Assembly (NCBI GenBank): GCA_028023455.1
Contig: JAQFVV010013093.1
Coordinates: forward strand, 62,001 to 126,000
DNA from: Epiperipatus broadwayi
Lineage: Eukaryota > Onychophora > Udeonychophora > Euonychophora > Peripatidae
Length of the DNA stretch: 64,000 nt
Reading direction: 5' to 3'
In this document: positions 9,827 to 21,460 of the stretch, one piece after another
Position numbering within the stretch: position 1 is the first letter of the stretch
Layout of the letters: each line of letters starts with the position of its first letter
Translations under genes and position numbers: made by a program
Notes under the pieces: generated by a model
What the model was told of the DNA's origin: nothing
Seen by the model: the letters and a program-made list of their open reading frames with translations, nothing else
Databases searched by the model: none

Positions 9827-11300
9827 GTGATATTAACTGTAATATGTGGGAGGGAAGGATCCCAAACTCATAGCTTGGATCCTATTAGCATGGCAGAAAT
9901 AAGAAAAATGTTTCAAGTGTTAGGCACTAATTTAATTGATAGGTTAGATACAAAATTTAATGAGGCTAGAGATAAAGTTAAAGCTGACAACCAGGCATTA
10001 GGTATTAAATTAGATGTCGGATGTTGAATTTGATTAAGCTAGAGCTGAAGCTTTATTGTTGAGGTAGGATATCAAAACAAATCTCTTACTTTAAAGGCAA
10101 AAATGAAAGAATCCAGAGAAGAAGTCAGATTAGAGATCCAAAGTTTAAATGAAAAGTTAGAATAATCTAGGAAGTAATGCAGAAGTTTCCAAAAACAAAT
10201 TGTTAATGAGAATAAAATCTTAAAAGGGAAATTTAGGAATTTTAAAGCTAGGATTGAGTCTTCTTTTCAGGCTCTGTATAAGGAAAGGAGGTTTAGAATA
10301 ATTGAAAATGCAAGATTACAATGTGAAATTAAGTCTCACGGGGAAGATACAGATAGAATTTTATTTAAAAGAGATATAGTATAATGATAAAATTTATTTA
10401 GATACAGTAATAAATACTGTGAATTTACTAATGATAGAAGAAATTTTAGTGTGATAAAAATGCATGGTTATTATATGAGATAGTTTTTTTTATAAAAGAT
10501 TTGTAAATAATGTATATTTATGTTTACAAATATAAAAGGCTTCTATGTTGGTATATGTGATTATAGAAAGTTATTTAAGAGGCAAAACATTAAAAATAGA
10601 TTGGGTTTTTATCATTCCATAGAAAATGATGGTAGAGCAAACACTAAAATGATTAATTTATGGTAGAGTGAATTTTAGAGATATAGAATGTTTTCTGGAT
10701 ATTACAAAATAAGTAAACTATGACTTTACAATTCATAAGCAGCAGGAAAATCATAGTTTCATATGATATAAGGAAGCTATATTTTTAACTGAGTTTAGGA
10801 ATAAATATCTTGCTAGAAATTTATATCACTAAAATGATTGTAGTGACTTATTTTATAAGTACCTGACCAGGAAAAAAAACAGAGAAAAATATAGTGATAG
10901 AGAGTTAGGGAATGAAAATTTAGGGCAGTTATTCATCATGAAAGTCTTATTTATTATGAGGAATCTATATTTATTAAAAATAAAGAAGTTGATTATGTAA
11001 ATCAAAATTTATGCAATCCATATGATGTCATAGAATTATATCATAAATATGTAGTTAGGATGAAATTTGAAAATGCAACTGAATATAATTTTTGTAAAGT
11101 TTTTGACTTGTTAATTTTTTTTTATTTTATTGAAAAATGTACATATATATTTAAAATTATAGTTAGAGTAAAAGAATATTCTAACTCTAAAGGTCCAAAA
11201 CAATGTATTTCATTTTATTTAAATTATTTTGTTAGTAGATATGAATTAGATGTTTGTGTGCTCATGAGGATTCTTTACATTAGAAACCTGTAGGAAAATA
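9827..11300 (+). pseudogene. Decayed gag/ORF1-like coiled-coil protein with zinc-knuckle remnant
   Basis: Several short frames on the plus strand look like pieces of one protein. The first (from 9886) reads MAEIRKMFQVLGTNLIDRLD and continues as charged heptad-like sequence (TKFNEARDKVKADNQALG). A second charged stretch (10110-10380) contains NENKILKGKFRNFKARIESS and EIKSHGEDTDR. A third (11060-11293) contains YIFKIIVRVKEYSNSKGPKQC followed by spaced aromatic and cysteine residues. The last block resembles the 'K.V....Y..SKGP.QC..CQ.FGH' entry into the zinc-knuckle (PRE_C2HC) region of LINE ORF1/gag-like proteins, with most cysteines lost. Many stops and frame changes are present. It lies between the two copies of the 2-kb repeat, so it may belong to the same element. 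The identification is motif reading only; an unrelated decayed gene remains possible. Confidence 0.4.
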
Positions 11301-11869
11301 AATATAAGAAGTTTTATAACCTTTATGAGGTCCCTATCATATATGTAATAAAATAGAAGTAAATGCTTTTACAATAGATACTCTTCATGGGACAATATGA
11401 ACATATAATGTCTGAAGTCTAAGACCATTGCATCTGGAAAATTGATTGCATTACTATAAGTCAGTCTTCTATTTTAAAAGAAAAACTTTGTAGTAATTAG
11501 AGTTATATGATGTAAATAATTGGTTGTTAAAATATTGTGAATAGCTAAAGGAAATTTATTGTTGAATTTATTTAATGGCTACTTATTGCGTTAAAAATGA
11601 ATCATATAATAGTTAGTTTATTGATTTTTTTATAAGTGAGAGGGGATATGATAGTAATTCCCATTGTGTTATTCAAAATAAATGAAGTTATTAAAAGTTT
11701 GGTTATAGAATCAAACTCAGCCATTATTTTTTGAAGAGTTAATAAATACTGTATTTAAATAATGTTTTTTTTATTAATATTTGCAATGATAAAATGTCAG
11801 GATAGTAAAAAAAAAATTATAAATCAAGTGAATATTAATAAAAATCAGTTACTTAAAAATAATAAAAAA
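11301..11869. other. AT-rich stretch, no gene seen
   Basis: This may continue the decayed frame upstream ('GTI.TYN'-like text near 11390), but I see nothing that can be assigned. It ends at repeat copy B. Confidence 0.4.
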
Positions 11870-14430
11870 GAAAAAAATAGCATTTATAAAGAAATGAATA
11901 TTTACTATGTATTGTTACATCCTATGTTGTGAAAAATATTTGTTTATTTATTGTATTAGGTTAAATTTTTTTTTAAAAAAAGAAAAACAGTAATATTTGT
12001 TGTAAATTTGTTTTCATTTTTTTTAAAATGTATTTCCAAATTTAAACAATGGTTTGTATTTTATGTACTGTTAATATTGTTGCCAAGGGAAACAGTGGAT
12101 TTTTTTGTTGGACAGTAACTAGATAAGAAACTAGTTGTTCTTTTTTTTCTCTTCATTGAAAAGAACAAAATCTTACTTAAGTTACTGCTAACTAAAGAAA
12201 TGGAAGGCTAAGAAAGATATATTTGGAGTCTGGGAGCTATATCCACTTCAACTGTGAGTTTTCTATCTCATCTAGAAACTTCTAAAGCAAAAACAACAAA
12301 GGTTGAAAATAATGTTGAACTCCAACAGACAAATCACAATTTTTCTGTTCATTGAAGGTCAAATTACATTGAGATTTTATGACATCAACCTAGATTCAAT
12401 ATTCTTCCATGCTGTTGGTAATAAATTCTAGAAGAGTAAAAGTAAGAAAAAATCTATTATGGATTTTTGCTTTTTTTTTTTTTTTTTGCTAACAAGAAAG
12501 AAAGAATTTATATATGTGTATATTTTTTATTGATGCACTCAAAAAAAAAAAGATCAAATTTTTTATTCAATTATAAGAATATATATTTTCTTTCTTTATA
12601 ACACTGATAAAAGAAAACAACCTCATGAGGTAATTGGAATTGTTATTTATTTATTAATATTTTCATTAATATTGTTTGTGTTACAAATATATAGAATTTT
12701 AATTGAGTCTACTAATTTGTATATATATGCACTAAATTTTGCAATAGGGATTAGTGAATCATAAATATCTATTTTATGTTGATAATATTTTTTTGTTTAG
12801 TAAAGAGTTTCTGAGATTGGTTAAATTAGTTTAGATCTAATATATTTTTTAGATATAAATAATGTTAACAAATATAATTTAAATGAAGCATTAATAGCTC
12901 AGATAATATCTATTTTGAATCACAGGGTGAATATTTTATCATATTTTTTTGATTTTGAAATATTCATGTTTACTTTTGAGAATATTTTGATAAATTTACT
13001 GCTAGAGATTTGTAATAGTAAACTAAGTTATTGAATAAGTTAAATATTTATGTAAGAATTCTTAAGATTTTAAGAATAGGGAAGTAGTGATTTAATCAAT
13101 CATACGAAAACAGACATATTTAAAAATTGATTAATTTATAAATTATAGTGAAATAATAATAATGATTTATCCCTAATCATTATTGATTTATAGTATTCAA
13201 GTATTTATTGTAACTTCAACAATCATCAGACCCATATGCATTAATATCTTGACATTTTAAAAGAAGGTATTTATTATATATATATATAAATGAATACACC
13301 AAACATCTTTTTAAAACTTGTTTTTTATATGACTATTATAAAAATGAAACACACACAAAAGTTTCAACTATTTTATAATATAGTTTTTTTTAAGGAACAC
13401 TAAAAATTAAAAATACAAGTATATAGTAATACATATAAATATCACATATTCCAAACAAATCCAAAAATATTAAAAAATACTAAAAAATTATCTTTACCTC
13501 AACACCTTTTCTATTAAACCAATAAACGTCACATGATCACCATTTCTATTGCAAACAATCTCAAAACTTTATCATATTTTTTACATTTATAAACCAATTC
13601 AAAAATACCCTAAAACATTTAATTAACAATTCTATTATTTTCTTTCTTTTTTCTATTGAAAAAGTCTATATTATAAAATAGTCGAAACTTTGACGTATAG
13701 TTTTATTTTTTATAATAGTCATATAAAAAAAAGTTTTAAAAACAAGTTTGGTGTATTCATTTATATATATTGAAAATTATGAACTATTTTTGAAAAGAAA
13801 AACTGTGTAAATGATATTTTAGTATTCATTATCAAAATATACATTTTTGTAAAAAGCATGATTAATATTTTTTAATAAAATAAATTGTTTATTTTTTTAA
13901 AAATTGGACATAGTATTTTCTTTGAATATAATATTATACTTGCTGCTTTAACATATTAAGATCACATATATTAATCATCTATTTTTATTTAAATACCCCA
14001 AGATATGAGAACTGTTAATATTATAATTTTATATATTTATTTATCTGGAGTACAATAAAACATTCCTTTGACTTCAGAATAATTTTTTTAAAAATATTGT
14101 CATCATAATATAATGATACATATAATATTCATGCTCTTAATGCTGATTGATAATTAGATATTTATTTTCTATAGACAGTATTCTTTAAAATGGGCACTCT
14201 GATTCAAGTGGTAGAATAAAGAGATTTTATCTTCCATTATCTAAGCACATATGATGTTTTATCATTGAGATCAACTGCTTAGAGATAATAAAAATTTCTT
14301 ATATATGTAGTTATATAACTTGGTATATGTCTCTGCCATGTTTTTCATGCCTATTAATAATCATTTACTATTAAATAATTTAGTAACTGAACTTCCAGAA
14401 AATTTTTTTAATAAATGTAAATTCAACTTT
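11870..14430 (+). repeat. 2-kb interspersed repeat, copy B
   Basis: This is the uninterrupted counterpart of copy A (2120-9395) in the same orientation. It runs through the three positions at which copy A carries a PLE (near 12735), a LINE (near 13940) and a hAT (near 14253), without those insertions. Its own private insertion is a MITE between about 13276 and 13828. Without insertions both copies are close to 2.0 kb. No coding frame is conserved between the two. Confidence 0.8.
13281..13770. mobile_element. MITE with long terminal inverted repeats (M1)
   Basis: 'tatatataaatgaatacacc' at 13281-13300 is matched in inverse by 'ggtgtattcatttatatata' at 13750-13769. Complementarity continues inward for about 70-90 bases ('ttgttttttatatgactatt' near 13319 against 'aatagtcatataaaaaaaag' near 13716, then the 'aaagtttc' and 'gaaacttt' blocks). 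The 490-bp element has no coding frame. Copy A lacks it: there 'tatttattatcaaaatatac' is continuous, while copy B has 'tatttattat' before and 'tattcattatcaaaatatac' after. That suggests a target duplication of 9-10 bp and an insertion end nearer 13828. It contains the 18-mer 'cacatgatcaccatttct', also present at 18985 and 33790. Confidence 0.8.
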
Positions 14431-14466
14431 ATAAGCACAATGTAATCTTTTCCCAGTTATAATACC

Positions 14467-14563
14467 AACATTTTGGCCAGATACACTTGTCATCAATTGA
14501 GTAACAAATTGCCAAAATGTTGGGTTGATAACCAGTGTGACCAGGCCAAAATGTTGATATATA
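14467..14563. repeat. Short fold-back sequence
   Basis: 'aacattttggccagatacac' near 14469 is complementary, with mismatches, to 'gtgtgaccaggccaaaatgtt' near 14535. A third 'ccaaaatgttg' lies between them. It could be a small MITE. Confidence 0.5.
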
Positions 14564-14600
14564 CATTTTTCTACAATAAATTATGCAGGATGTACCAGAT

Positions 14601-14605
<5 letters not shown>

Positions 14606-14686
<81 letters not shown>
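14606..14686. repeat. (TA)n microsatellite
   Basis: About 40 TA units. A second, shorter TA array lies at 14840-14867. The encoded Tyr-Ile run is not a gene. Confidence 0.95.
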
Positions 14687-14691
<5 letters not shown>

Positions 14692-14702
14692 AAATCAACC
14701 TC

Positions 14703-14802
14703 CTCTAGTATCAGCATATGATGATACATTTGAAAAGCAAAAGAGAATACTCTTCCCCCTTTTCCCCCTTCAAATGTATTCTCATATGCTGATACCTAGA
14801 GA
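14703..14802. repeat. Hairpin with about 33-bp arms
   Basis: 'ctctagtatcagcatatgat' (14703) pairs with the complement ending 'atatgctgatacctagag' (14802). The loop contains two 'ttccccctt'-like words. No frame is present. Confidence 0.75.
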
Positions 14803-15109
14803 GCATTTCAATTACTTTATTTAAAAAGTTCAATAAGTTAATATATATATATATATATATATATATAATAGCCCTTTAAATATACGTTTTGTAATAGTTA
14901 TGTAGTAATAAAGAAGGAAAAAAAACAACTCCTATAATTCTAAAATCTTATGAATTGTCAAGTACTTTAAATAAAGAGCTGAAATTTAAAATTAAATCTA
15001 TAAAGAAGTTAAAACTTCAAAAAATGATGGAATTATTATTGACATCTTAAACTAAAGATAAAGAAATAAAAAATTGGTTGGAAAACAATATACCAAATAT
15101 ATAAATGTT

Positions 15110-16015
15110 AGTGATCTATCAGATAATTGGAAGAATGTACAGTGATATTGATATTTTTGAGAAAGATGACAAAGAAGATATTATAAATTACAAACTTCTC
15201 TATCAGTTTTATATATAATATTTACTACAATAAAGTACAACTCACAATAAACTTTGGATTCAAATCAACTTAAAGCTCAAACTGGCACAATTAAACTCAT
15301 CAAATACTGAGGGAAATTACAAAAAAGATCAGTAAGTATGAATTGCAATTATGCTTTGCATTTGAAGATTATGAAATGGAATTTGATTGTATAAACATTT
15401 TCATAGTGATTACAACTTTGGGTTATCAAAATATAGAATCAGAATATTGTTATATTTTGAAAAATATTTATTCAAATGCAATAGCAGTGATTAGATTAGA
15501 TCATGATACTAAACAGATTAACATTGGTAAGAAATAACAGAGATTCCATATCTTCAAAATTTTTTACAGCAATTATATAATAAATATTTTGTACATTAAA
15601 ATAAAAAAATAGTGGAATAAAAGCACGAGTCTTATTTCTAAGACAAACAATGATTTAGAGCTTCAAGTAATTTTGTAAGAGTTATCAAATTAAAATAAGA
15701 AAGTAAAACGCTAAACAGATCAAAGATATGTCTAATGAACATTCATAAATATATATATATTAAGATTTATAGTCATTAATTAGAAGTTAACAATTATAAA
15801 TACCTTGGTCAGATAATTAATGTTGATACAGAAATAGTGAATGAAAATAGTCATGGAATTAAAATTTGAATGAAGTGTTTTTGATAGAAATAATTTAATA
15901 TTGAAAAAAAAATATACCTATATGTTTGAAAATGAAGATTTTAAATAGATGTTTTACTAATTCCTATATATGGATCAGACATCAGAAGAGCAAAACAGAA
16001 CCAGAAGTTACCCAC
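15110..16015 (+). pseudogene. Decayed RTE-clade LINE reverse transcriptase (RTE-A)
   Basis: Successive RT blocks can be followed with frame changes. DKEDIINYKLLYQF (15165-15206) matches the 'GD..D..NYRPISLL' block. LCFAFEDYEMEFDCI (15346-15390) corresponds to motif A (FVDYEKAFDS). LKNIYSNAIAVIRL (15457-15500) is the segment before motif B, and INIGKK ends at 15537 where the 'IGKGVRQGD' block should follow. A later stretch (15786-15990) aligns in order with the better preserved copy at 54170-54370: NYKYLGQIINVD, then RNNLILKK and an equivalent of LTYGSE. The region between 15540 and 15780 is damaged or deleted. The RTE assignment rests on the shared C-terminal half with the 54-kb copy. The frame at 15343-15537 is the only sizeable intact piece. 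Confidence 0.75.
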
Positions 16016-16019
16016 TATA

Positions 16020-17136
16020 AGAGTTGGTAAAATGATTTCTACTTTTTAACATTATCTTTTAATTTTAAAAAATGAAAAGCTTTTAATTTTTTGCATTGTC
16101 TTTGTAATTCCCTCCTCTTTTTATTTTTTGTCTTTTTTTCCTCACTTCATAATGTTTATTTTTAAAAAAAATTAATTTAATTCATTTTAACTTTTTTAAT
16201 AATATTTTTCTTCAATAATATTTCAAAAAATACTGAATCAAAAAGGATATTAAAAAAGTAATAAAAAAAACTTCAATTCTTATCTTCATCGCTTTATAAC
16301 TTCAATTGTTTTTTTTTCTTCCTCTATTTTTATATTTCAACTTTCTTTTACATATATATTAAACACGCTAGACAAATTGTATTTTTAAAAATGACTTTTG
16401 GAATTCAATTACTCTGAAGTAAGTATTAATGGAATCATTCTTCATTTATTGTAATTCTTAAGCGTTTTTTCCTGCTCCTACTATTACTTCATTAACTTTC
16501 TAAATATTTAAAAGTGATAAATAATTATACATTTTAAAAATAACTAATGCATTTTTGCCTCTGGCCTGTAGTTTTATTAAATATCTTATAGTTAGCTGCT
16601 CGAAGAATAAAACAACACTGGAGCATACTAGTAGCAAATTAAGTTGAACCAAATAATTCAATTGCCTTTTGTTTGTTTACGGCATGCAATTAAAATTCGA
16701 CACTAGAAAGTCAGTCCAGAAGCTGTCACTGTACTAAACTACAATACTCTTACTATTAAATAACGCGTGATATTTCACCACTCAATTAACAAATGGAACA
16801 ATAGATTTATTCAACTTGTTAGCTGCGATTTTTTAAAATTGTACTCAGTTTGGAATCGATACAGAAATTTTTAGCTCTAACATTTATTACTGTATCACTA
16901 TGTTAGTATTATTGTTTTTGTCTTAAACTTGCAACGAATTCTATTAATCTTGTTTAATTGCTTCTTTTAATTTCTAAATAGTATTTATTTTTATTTGAAC
17001 TTACTTCAGCTAACTATTAATCACTTTCTGGTATAAAATAAATTAACCTTTTTTTTAATATTATCATTTAATTAATAAATTTACTTTGTAATTAATTTTT
17101 TTAAGCAATAACCATTAGCTGATGAGTTTGGACAGC
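16020..17136. other. AT-rich stretch, nothing recognised
   Basis: Poly-A/T-rich DNA with no credible frame, repeat arm or RNA gene on either strand. Confidence 0.5.
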
Positions 17137-17240
17137 AACAAAAAAATAATAATAAGAAGAAGAAGATGACGAAGAAAAAGCGGAAGAAGAAGGAGGAGGA
17201 TGAGAAGAATAAAAAAAGAATAAGAAGACGACGACGATGA
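17137..17240 (+). repeat. Imperfect purine-rich GAA/GAC tract
   Basis: About 100 bases almost purely of A and G (aataataagaagaagaagat, then AAG, GGA and GAC words) with few pyrimidines on the plus strand. It is a degenerate trinucleotide microsatellite. It could form an unusual (triplex) structure, but that is inference. Confidence 0.8.
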
Positions 17241-17287
17241 CATATGTTTATGTAAAATGTTGCTTATCCTAATTTCACTTTTTATTC

Positions 17288-17706
17288 AACCTACTTTTTA
17301 ATTAAATAGGAAAATCTAAAACATTTTAATTTGCAAGCATAAATCTATTGAATACTTCACTGATTACGTCCACAATTTCTATTATAAGCTAACATTCGCG
17401 AAATCTTTAGATTTATATCAAGTCAGTGTAAAGCTCTTATGATTAGAAATATTTTAAGACAATTTAAAGTTGTAACTAATAATTTGTTAAGCTTAGGTAA
17501 TGAGTATGCGCTTAACAAATTATTAGTTCAACTTTAAATCGTATGAAGCTAATCAAAAGAGCTTTACACTGACTCACCATAAATCGAAAGATTTCACAAA
17601 TGTTAACTTGTAATAGAAATTGTAAACTTAATCAGTGAAGTAGTCAATAGCATTACACTTGCAAATTAAAATTCTTTAGCTCCCCCTATATAATTAAAAA
17701 GTAAAT
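17288..17706. mobile_element. Fold-back MITE (M2)
   Basis: A near-complete palindrome of about 420 bp with arms of about 200 bp around a short centre (near 17494-17512). Matching landmarks are 'aatttgcaag' at 17330 against 'cttgcaaattaaaat' at 17658, 'tcagtgtaaagctctt' at 17424 against 'aagagctttacactga' at 17559, and 'aataatttgttaagc' against 'gcttaacaaattatt' at the centre. No coding frame. Confidence 0.85.
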
Positions 17707-17904
17707 TGAAGATAAGAATGGCCGCTCTTGTCTTTTAAAGTCATTAATCTTGTGTTAAAGGTTTATAGAAGTCCCTACTATCATATTTAGGCACATAATC
17801 TTAAGGTTATAGCCTTAATATATATTGCAAAAGATTTACTATATAAATTATTTACTATATAAATTATTACTAGTTACTATATAAATTATTACTAGAATTT
17901 ACTA

Positions 17905-18340
17905 TACATCATTTTTAGTTGAAATTAAACATATATAAATAAGATATTTCTTTTATATAACAGATGTTTTTAAACTGTAATAATAATCAGCATTAAGCTA
18001 ATGCACATGTGTCATTCATTCAGGCATAGTAAAGGTAATTTAAAGTAATTGTTTAATATCTTCATGCTCTCATTTCCAAATACTTAAGATTTGACCATAC
18101 TTAAACGTTTGGGTTGAAAGGATAGATGGATTCATTCTATCTTTTTACAAAGACTTTATCTTATGTTTGGAAAGTGATAGTATTCATTTATAGTTAAAAT
18201 CCACAAAACACATGTGCATTAGCTTAATGCTGATTATTATTACAGTTTAAAGACATCATGCTATAACATCACACTATATAATATAAAATAAATATCTTAT
18301 TTATATTATTGTAATTAAAAGTAGCATCACTATTTATTTT
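17905..18340. mobile_element. MITE with perfect 41-bp inner inverted repeats (M3)
   Basis: 17971-18011 (taaactgtaataataatcag ... catgtg) is the exact reverse complement of 18209-18249. Outside these, weaker complementarity continues through 'aaataagatattt' (17937) and 'aaatatcttattt' (18290) to about 17905 and 18340. The 200-bp middle is unique and non-coding. Confidence 0.85.
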
Positions 18341-18570
18341 AGAGTTTAAAATAAAATGTATGCTCCTTATATATATTCAAGTATTTGATGATGTTCTTTG
18401 AAAATCACAAGCAATTTTTTTTATGTTTTAACTATTTGTTTTATTACTTCATTCTTTTCCAAAAAATCATATTTATTTGCTGCTATTAATTCCAGTTTTT
18501 TCTTCACCGTGAATAATTATTTTTAATACACCAACTTCTTGCTTTAGAAAAATGAAGCATCTTGGTGCAC

Positions 18571-18650
18571 AGAACAGTTTAGTTCAGTGATAAATTGGAA
18601 AATTCAAGAGCTAAATGTTTCAGGATCGATTCTCAGATAAATAAAGTAAA
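18571..18650 (+). repeat. tRNA-derived SINE head
   Basis: 'agtttagttcagtgataaat' resembles an A box (TRGYNNAGTGG type). 'caggatcgattctcag' 40 bases later resembles a B box and T arm. The acceptor ends do not pair, so it is not a functional tRNA gene. Confidence 0.45.
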
Positions 18651-19030
18651 ACTTGTGTGAAAAAATCAGTAGAACTCAAGGCTATAACATAATGTTTGAA
18701 CACACACAAGATCACTTGAGCAGTTAACTATATGATTATTAGTGTTTTGATTTGTAGAATAAAACAAGTCAGTGATCTGATGTACCAAATTATATTGGTC
18801 AAAATATTTTACACAAAAATATTAATTAGGCAATTCTAGATATTTATAGCAAATTGTTAGCTTTATCTTAGAAATTTTTTTTATTATTATAAAACCTTTA
18901 AAGCAACAACATGCACCATATCTTAACCATAATTAAATCACCAATAAAATTTAAACAATTTTTTAGTATTAAACCACTAAATATCACATGATCACCATTT
19001 CTTATGCTTGCTCATAACTGTTATTAAAAT

Positions 19031-19170
19031 GGGCAAAACTCTCTATACAATAGTGCCATTTGGTGCAGCCAGAGTAATCAAGGGATTTTATGCATAAGCT
19101 TTTTGCCATCCATTGAATATTCTGGCTTGCACAGAGTCGAATGGCACTACTATATGGAGAGTTTTGCCTG
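19031..19170. mobile_element. Short MITE (M4), same family as 33471-33763
   Basis: Ends 'gggcaaaactctctatacaa' and, inverted, 'tatatggagagttttgcctg'. The inner words 'agagtaatcaa', 'atgcataagc' and 'tgccatc' follow the order seen in the longer copy M5. A flank of about 60 bp ('cacatgatcaccatttctta' through 'taactgttattaaaat', 18985-19030) is also shared with M5, in opposite orientation. Confidence 0.8.
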
Positions 19171-19429
19171 TTTCAATTTTTAAATATCTGTATATCAATA
19201 TATAATTTTTTTAATATTATCATCCAAGGCATAATGAATTTCTCTAAGCAGTAATTTAATTTCTTCAATCCAGAATTTTTTTCCCACATCACACTATCAA
19301 ACTCTTCATATATCATCTATTTAGCATTACTCATAAACTCACTTTAGATTTTTTTACATTTTCATGATATTCAGTTTAATATTTCATCTGTTTATTTATT
19401 AGCATTTCTTCTAGAAATATGTGTATCCA

Positions 19430-20570
19430 ACTTCACTTCAGCTTTTTGATTTTAGCAATGCCTGTGTGTTTTTTCAAGCTATATATTTTGCTTTTATGCA
19501 GACACTAGTATTATTGTTCTAATATACATTTCCCCATGTCTTGTTATGTAGTCTGAAGATTATGTATTGTCATTCTGTTAAACTTCCCCAAATCTCAGTC
19601 AAATCTTGGTCATATAAACAAGCATTGATAAAATCCATTTCTCTAAAATCTTTCAAAAATGCATAATCAAACCTTCTTTTAACTGTAATTTTTTTTAAAA
19701 GCATTCGATCCAAGTTTAATTCTTTAATTAACTTTATTTATCATATATATTACTATAAGTAATATATTTACAATTACTAATTTCTTCCAAGTCATTACTA
19801 CTGATCGATATTTTTCCTTTTTTGAAAAGCCATTAATCATTAATTTTTCCCTATTCATCCATACTCCTATTTTTCAGCTTTTACGTTACAGTTTTTATAA
19901 CGTTTAAGTTCTTAAATATTATTTACAAAAAGCATTACATCATCTTAATCTCTAAATTACCTAAGTAACATATATTTCTTTTTAACCTTTTAGCTTCTTA
20001 TTTTAATCTATAAAATAATTGTTGGAAAAAAGTTAAAAGATTTTGAAACATAGAATCTATTTTATCTGTATTAATGTTTTTAACATAAGTATATCATGTA
20101 TTGTAAATAAATTTTGATACCTATTTTTCAAAAATTTGATAATATCTTGGATCTACACTCTGATATTCCAAAACTTTATTCCAAAGTTTTAATCATTGCA
20201 GACATACTAATAGAGTCAATTTTTTTTTTATAATTTACACATTCAGTGTATTCATTATTATTTTTCCTCACGGAATTTCTTTTAATCCATAAGATATAAT
20301 TTATAATGCTGTAGCCAATTTCAAATGCAACTTATCTTTTGGTTACTCCTGCAAATAAGTTGTAATAATGTAGTAAAATTCTTGTATAAAACTAATAGGA
20401 GACTGACAAATTTGTAATCTTTAATATTTTTCACATTTTTTAAATATCAGTACTTCATTCGTTTAATTATGTGGCACATTTTTGACATTTAGATATTTAG
20501 TATACATTTTCTTTACTTCTATCATCTCTTTTTTTAAGATATCGAAAATAATAATGAAACTAAATCTTAT
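19430..20570 (-). pseudogene. Decayed RTE-clade LINE reverse transcriptase (RTE-B)
   Basis: Read on the minus strand the RTE blocks appear in order from high to low coordinates. Text like 'VKDIKNYRPISLLLVLYKNF' near 20400-20430 (the P-I-S-L-L block) is followed by YTECVNYKKKIDSI near 20250, the remains of motif A. DDVMLFVNN near 19940 is motif C. IKLGSNAFKK near 19720 follows, and near 19565 the LQTT...KCIL block corresponds to LQTTQRSMERCML of the 54-kb copy. Stops are frequent and several segments are shifted. The 3' end is not visible. Orientation is opposite to the other RTE copies. Confidence 0.55.
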
Positions 20571-21455
20571 GAACAAACAAGGTTGATAAACTGAAGTAGT
20601 AGTAAAATCTAGATATATCCATACGTATCTTTTATTAAGATCAAGATGAGACTATTTAATTTATTTATTTAAGTCCTTCAGAATTTAATTTCATAAATTT
20701 AAAATATTAATATTTCTTTACAAAATTTAATAAGTCAATAAGATATTAAACAATAAAACAAAAAATATATATATAAAATAGATAATTTAAAACAGTAATT
20801 ATTTTTAAAAAATATTAAAGATAAAAATAGTATCAAATTACTAAAAATGTTTTGATTAATTATTTAACAACACTGGCGAACAAATTTGTTTCTTATATTT
20901 GATGTACCAATAAATTAATTTTTCTTTTATTTTGTCTTTATAAAAGTCAAATATAAAAGCATTTAAAACAGTATTTTCTATGTGCTTGATAAAGATTTAT
21001 TATAAATGAAATAAAAATTTCAATCATAATTTATTTCGCTTAAGCAAACTAATGAACTTTTAAAATATTCTATTCTTGTTCGGATTAGAATAAATATTTT
21101 GTTGAAAAACAATTATCCAAATTCAACTTCAGAGGAATGAATAAAATAAGTAAAAAAATATTTTAATATTTTTTATTACCCAAAGTTTATATTGTATTTT
21201 AAAAAAGAAGAAACAATTCAATTAGAAAAGACAGAAATTTAATTAGCATTTGTTTTGGGTTTTATAAATGAAATTTATATTTTTTAAAAATTAAATAGCA
21301 AGAGATTTAAAGGAATAAATATTAGACTTAAAAAACTAAAAGTAAAAAAAAGTTTTCTTTTTAATTGCAATGTATAAAAAATGAAGGTCCTATGTCATTT
21401 TAGCACAAGAAGTAATCGAATTGAATTTCATACATTTATCCTTTTTTTTCATATG
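20571..21455. other. AT-rich stretch, nothing recognised
   Basis: No frame, inverted repeat or RNA gene that I can support. Confidence 0.5.
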
Positions 21456-21460
21456 TCATA

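Noticed and set aside
2120-14430. LTR retrotransposon with certainty
   Set aside because: The two 2-kb repeats lack visible TG...CA ends, a primer-binding site, a polypurine tract and a pol gene, so I kept this as a hypothesis only.
14473-14721. 82-codon frame with a Tyr-Ile run
   Set aside because: It crosses a (TA)n microsatellite and a hairpin; no domain.
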